The notes beneath the pieces were generated by a model. That model worked only from the letters and a program-made list of their open reading frames with translations, had not been told where the DNA came from and ran no database searches. Of a stretch of 64,000 nucleotides of DNA, positions 61,643 through 64,000 are shown piece after piece (the first letter of the stretch is position 1; each line of letters begins with the position of its first letter). The stretch is from Pseudoflavonifractor intestinihominis (GTDB lineage: Bacteria > Bacillota > Clostridia > Oscillospirales > Oscillospiraceae). Location: assembly GCF_040096055.1 (NCBI RefSeq), contig NZ_JBBMFK010000003.1:62001-126000 (forward strand). The letters are read 5' to 3'. The position numbers and the translations under genes are program-made.

Positions 61643-63019
61643 GTGTCTGATTTGAATATTCACGATTATTTCGTCCCCGGCTGCCACGCCCATCTGGTGG
61701 GCATCGGCGGCGTATCCATGGCCCCCCTGGCCGAGGTGCTCCACGGCATGGGCATGGTCATCACCGGCTCCGACATGCACGAGAGCGCCACGGTGGAGCA
61801 TCTGCGCTCCCTGGGCATCCAGGTGGCCATCGGCCACCGGGCCGAGAACCTGAACGGCGCCAAGCTGGTCATCCGCACCGCCGCCGCCCACAACGACAAC
61901 CCTGAGATCTCCGGCGCTCACGCCCGGGGCATCCCCGTCTTCGAGCGGGCCCAGGCCTGGGGCGCCATCATGCGGGGGTACAAGAACGCCCTGTGCATCT
62001 CCGGCACCCACGGCAAGACCACCACCACCTCCATGTGCACCCACATCGCCATGGCCGCCCAGGCCGACCCCACGGTGATGATCGGCGGCACCCTGCCCCT
62101 GCTGGGGGCTGGCCACCGGGTGGGCCGGGGCGACACCATCATCCTGGAGAGCTGCGAATACTGCAACTCCTTTCTCTCCTTCTTCCCCACCGTGGCGGTG
62201 ATCCTGGACATCGAGGCCGACCATCTGGACTTCTTCAAGGACCTGGCGGACGTGGAGCACTCCTTCCGCACCTTTGCCGACCTGGTGCCCGAGGACGGCG
62301 TCATCGTGGCCAACCGGGACGACGAGAACACCATGCACACCCTGGAGGGCGAGACCCGGCCCATGGTCACCTTCGGTCTGGAGGAGGGCGACGTCCACGC
62401 CGCCAACCTGACCTGGAACCGGGGCCTGCCCACCTTTGATATCATCTGGAAGGGCCAGCCCTTTGCCCATGTGTCCCTCCGGGTGCCCGGGGTGCACAAC
62501 GTGAAGAACGCCCTGGCCGCCGCCGCGTCCGCCATTGTGCTGGGCATGCCCGCCAAGGCGGTGGAGGACGGCCTGTCCGCCTTCCGGGGCGCCGCCCGCC
62601 GCTTTGAGCACAAGGGCAGCTACCACGGCGCCGAGGTCTACGACGACTACGCCCACCATCCCGGCGAGCTGAAGGCCCTCTTCGCCGCCGCCAGAAGCCT
62701 GGGCTATGATCGGATCATCTGCGCCTTCCAGCCCCACACCTACTCCCGCACCAAGGCCCTGTTCGACGACTTCGTCCAGGTCCTCCAGGAGCCGGACGTG
62801 ACCCTGCTGGCCGAGATCTTCGCCGCCCGTGAGGACAACACCATCGGCATCTCCTCCCGGGACCTGGCCGAGCGCATCCCCGGCTCCCGGTACTTCGCCA
62901 CCCTCCCCGAGGTGACCGACGCCCTGGCCCAGCTTGCCCGCCCCGGCGACCTGATCCTCACCGTGGGCGCCGGCGACATCTACACCGCCGGCGAGGCCCT
63001 GGTCCAGCGCCAGGACTGA
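61643..63019 (+). CDS. murC: UDP-N-acetylmuramate--L-alanine ligase
   Basis: 458 residues from a GTG after GGGAG; the upstream in-frame ATG would add a spurious hydrophobic leader that spans the promoter. The N-terminal UDP-binding HLVGIGGVSMAPLAEVL lies near 17-33. The ATP P-loop GTHGKTTTTSMC is near 125-136, and the central ESCEYCNSFLSF and C-terminal YDDYAHHPGELKA motifs are intact. It adds L-Ala to UDP-MurNAc in peptidoglycan synthesis. It stands alone, away from a dcw cluster. Confidence 0.97.
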   Translation: MSDLNIHDYFVPGCHAHLVGIGGVSMAPLAEVLHGMGMVITGSDMHESATVEHLRSLGIQVAIGHRAENLNGAKLVIRTAAAHNDNPEISGAHARGIPVFERAQAWGAIMRGYKNALCISGTHGKTTTTSMCTHIAMAAQADPTVMIGGTLPLLGAGHRVGRGDTIILESCEYCNSFLSFFPTVAVILDIEADHLDFFKDLADVEHSFRTFADLVPEDGVIVANRDDENTMHTLEGETRPMVTFGLEEGDVHAANLTWNRGLPTFDIIWKGQPFAHVSLRVPGVHNVKNALAAAASAIVLGMPAKAVEDGLSAFRGAARRFEHKGSYHGAEVYDDYAHHPGELKALFAAARSLGYDRIICAFQPHTYSRTKALFDDFVQVLQEPDVTLLAEIFAAREDNTIGISSRDLAERIPGSRYFATLPEVTDALAQLARPGDLILTVGAGDIYTAGEALVQRQD

Positions 63020-63041
63020 GCACGCCTGAAACGCAGAAAAT

Positions 63042-63081
63042 GGCCCTCTGCCCGGAACAGTTGTGTTCCGGGCAGAGGGCC
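63042..63081. terminator. Terminator of murC
   Basis: An 18-bp perfect stem (GGCCCTCTGCCCGGAACA) with a GTTG loop, followed by TTATTGTTAT. It serves two convergent genes. Confidence 0.85.
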
Positions 63082-63094
63082 TTATTGTTATGGG

Positions 63095-64000
63095 TCACTT
63101 TTCCTGGCCGGGCAGCTCGGTGAGCCAGCCGGTGGGCACGGCGGCGCCGTCCTGGATGGCGTACATCCGGTAGCCCAGGGAGAAGCCGGTGACCTGCGCC
63201 GGGTCAATGGGCGCGGGGAAATACCAGGTGACGGCAAAGTGCCGCTCCTTCCCCGGCTCTGTCACATCAATCCCGTAGTACACCTTCCCATCCTCAACAA
63301 CCCGAGTCATCCGCTCATCCAGGTCGGAGATCTGGCCCCAGCCCTCGATGTCAATCCGGGTGCCGTCGGCCAGGTAGACGCTGACCGGATAGGCGGCGGG
63401 AGTGCCGCCCTTGCTGGTCAGCTCCAGACGGAGGCTGATGGCGGTCAGGTCCACACTCGTCATGGACATGCCGCTGAGGGTCTCGGACATGGTGGCTGAC
63501 CGCTGGGACAAATTTTTGGGGAAGAAGGTCAGCTCCCAGTTTCCCTCAATGCTCTCCTCGGTATAGAGCCTGATGTCCATGTCCTCCAGCTCCAGATGGG
63601 ACAGGCTCTCCCTGGTAAACACATCGCTGTCGGGGAAGCTGACGTCCAGATAGCGCCCGTCCCCCCAGACAAGCTGGTTGATTCTGTAACTGAGTATTTC
63701 CCGGTTATCCAGCTTCATGAAGGGGGTGGGGTCTGCGGCACACGTTACGTCTTCCGCCATCTCATACAGGATATGGAACACGCCGTTTTCATCAAAGCCG
63801 GAGGAGGAAATCCAGATAAGGTCGGTGCCCTCCAGCTTCACCGGGTTCTGGCCGGGCAGCAGTCCCCTGGCCTCGGCGCCCGAGTTCACCGACTTCTCGG
63901 TCAGCTCCTCGTCGGTGAACAGGCGGCTGCTGCGGGCGGCGGTGCTCAGGACCTCCTCCGGGAAGGGGATGCCCGTCAGCTCCCGGAGTCCGGGCTGGAA
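63095..64000 (-). CDS. DUF4179/DUF5643-like extracytoplasmic protein, C-terminal part
   Basis: 301 codons are present and the frame runs open off the right edge (FQPGLRELTGIPFPEEV is the first visible stretch). The visible part is beta-rich and polar with repeated patterns such as ISLRLELTSKGG and VEDGKVYYGIDVTEPGKERH. That resembles the C-terminal region of DUF4179 (often DUF5643) proteins, which usually carry a single N-terminal membrane span and are linked to ECF sigma control. The start and any membrane segment lie outside the window, so the call is tentative. Confidence 0.5.
   Translation of the reverse strand, partial: FQPGLRELTGIPFPEEVLSTAARSSRLFTDEELTEKSVNSGAEARGLLPGQNPVKLEGTDLIWISSSGFDENGVFHILYEMAEDVTCAADPTPFMKLDNREILSYRINQLVWGDGRYLDVSFPDSDVFTRESLSHLELEDMDIRLYTEESIEGNWELTFFPKNLSQRSATMSETLSGMSMTSVDLTAISLRLELTSKGGTPAAYPVSVYLADGTRIDIEGWGQISDLDERMTRVVEDGKVYYGIDVTEPGKERHFAVTWYFPAPIDPAQVTGFSLGYRMYAIQDGAAVPTGWLTELPGQEK

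Overview
The window looks like chromosome from a spore-forming, anaerobic, GC-rich member of the Clostridia. The gene content (AddAB repair, dgt-dnaG-rpoD, yqfC-yqfD-phoH-ybeY-era-yqzL-recO, 2-oxoacid:ferredoxin oxidoreductase) and codon use suggest a Flavonifractor/Pseudoflavonifractor-like Oscillospiraceae. That placement is inference from gene style, not from a search.

Layout. (1) 1-7211, all on the minus strand: a fermentation cluster made of an AMP-forming acyl-CoA ligase, a sodium:solute symporter, indolepyruvate:ferredoxin oxidoreductase (iorA, iorB), a phenylacetate-CoA ligase and the first codons of a probable ACT-domain gene. It looks built to import an amino or keto acid, decarboxylate it to an acyl-CoA with reduction of ferredoxin, and activate or exchange acids as CoA esters. 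A leader with an intrinsic terminator precedes iorA. (2) 7.3-23.74 kb: a mosaic island. Its left edge is a broken mobile-element gene fused to a second fragment and then to a beaded-off GH3 beta-glucosidase. Its right edge is a large serine recombinase that has lost its catalytic N-terminus. Between them lie about 14 kb of ordinary chromosomal genes in a different style (Faecalibacterium/Gemmiger-like, inferred): an M16 peptidase plus cysteine desulfidase unit, an ABC exporter pair with a secreted protein and a LytTR regulator, and a thioredoxin reductase / YitT / trigger-factor-like / thioredoxin unit. Either this is a captured segment inside a decayed integrative element or it is an assembly chimera; the sequence alone cannot decide. 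(3) 23.74-28.3 kb: tRNA-Leu(GAG) with its own promoter and terminator, an arsR-trxB-trxA redox operon, a sugar O-acetyltransferase, a glycosyltransferase and an EamA transporter. (4) 28.3-44.8 kb, minus strand: rpoD, dnaG, dgt, yigZ, two GNAT acetyltransferases, an AAA ATPase, hflX, a flavin reductase-like protein, rpmE, addA and addB. (5) 45.0-53.8 kb: a radical-SAM-like protein that lacks the iron-sulfur cysteines, a TetR regulator, a PEPCK-like DUF4914 protein, xpt, a PNPOx-like protein, hisC, a DUF951 protein, an S1-domain protein, and a folate transporter subunit under a THF riboswitch. (6) 53.8-64.0 kb: recO, yqzL, era, ybeY, phoH, yqfD, yqfC, cca, murC and a partial DUF4179/DUF5643-like protein.

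Housekeeping information flow, recombination repair, ribosome maturation and sporulation therefore dominate the right half. The left edge is catabolic, and the 7-24 kb stretch is the accessory part that most deserves checking. No CRISPR array, restriction system, prophage module or recognised defence operon was seen.
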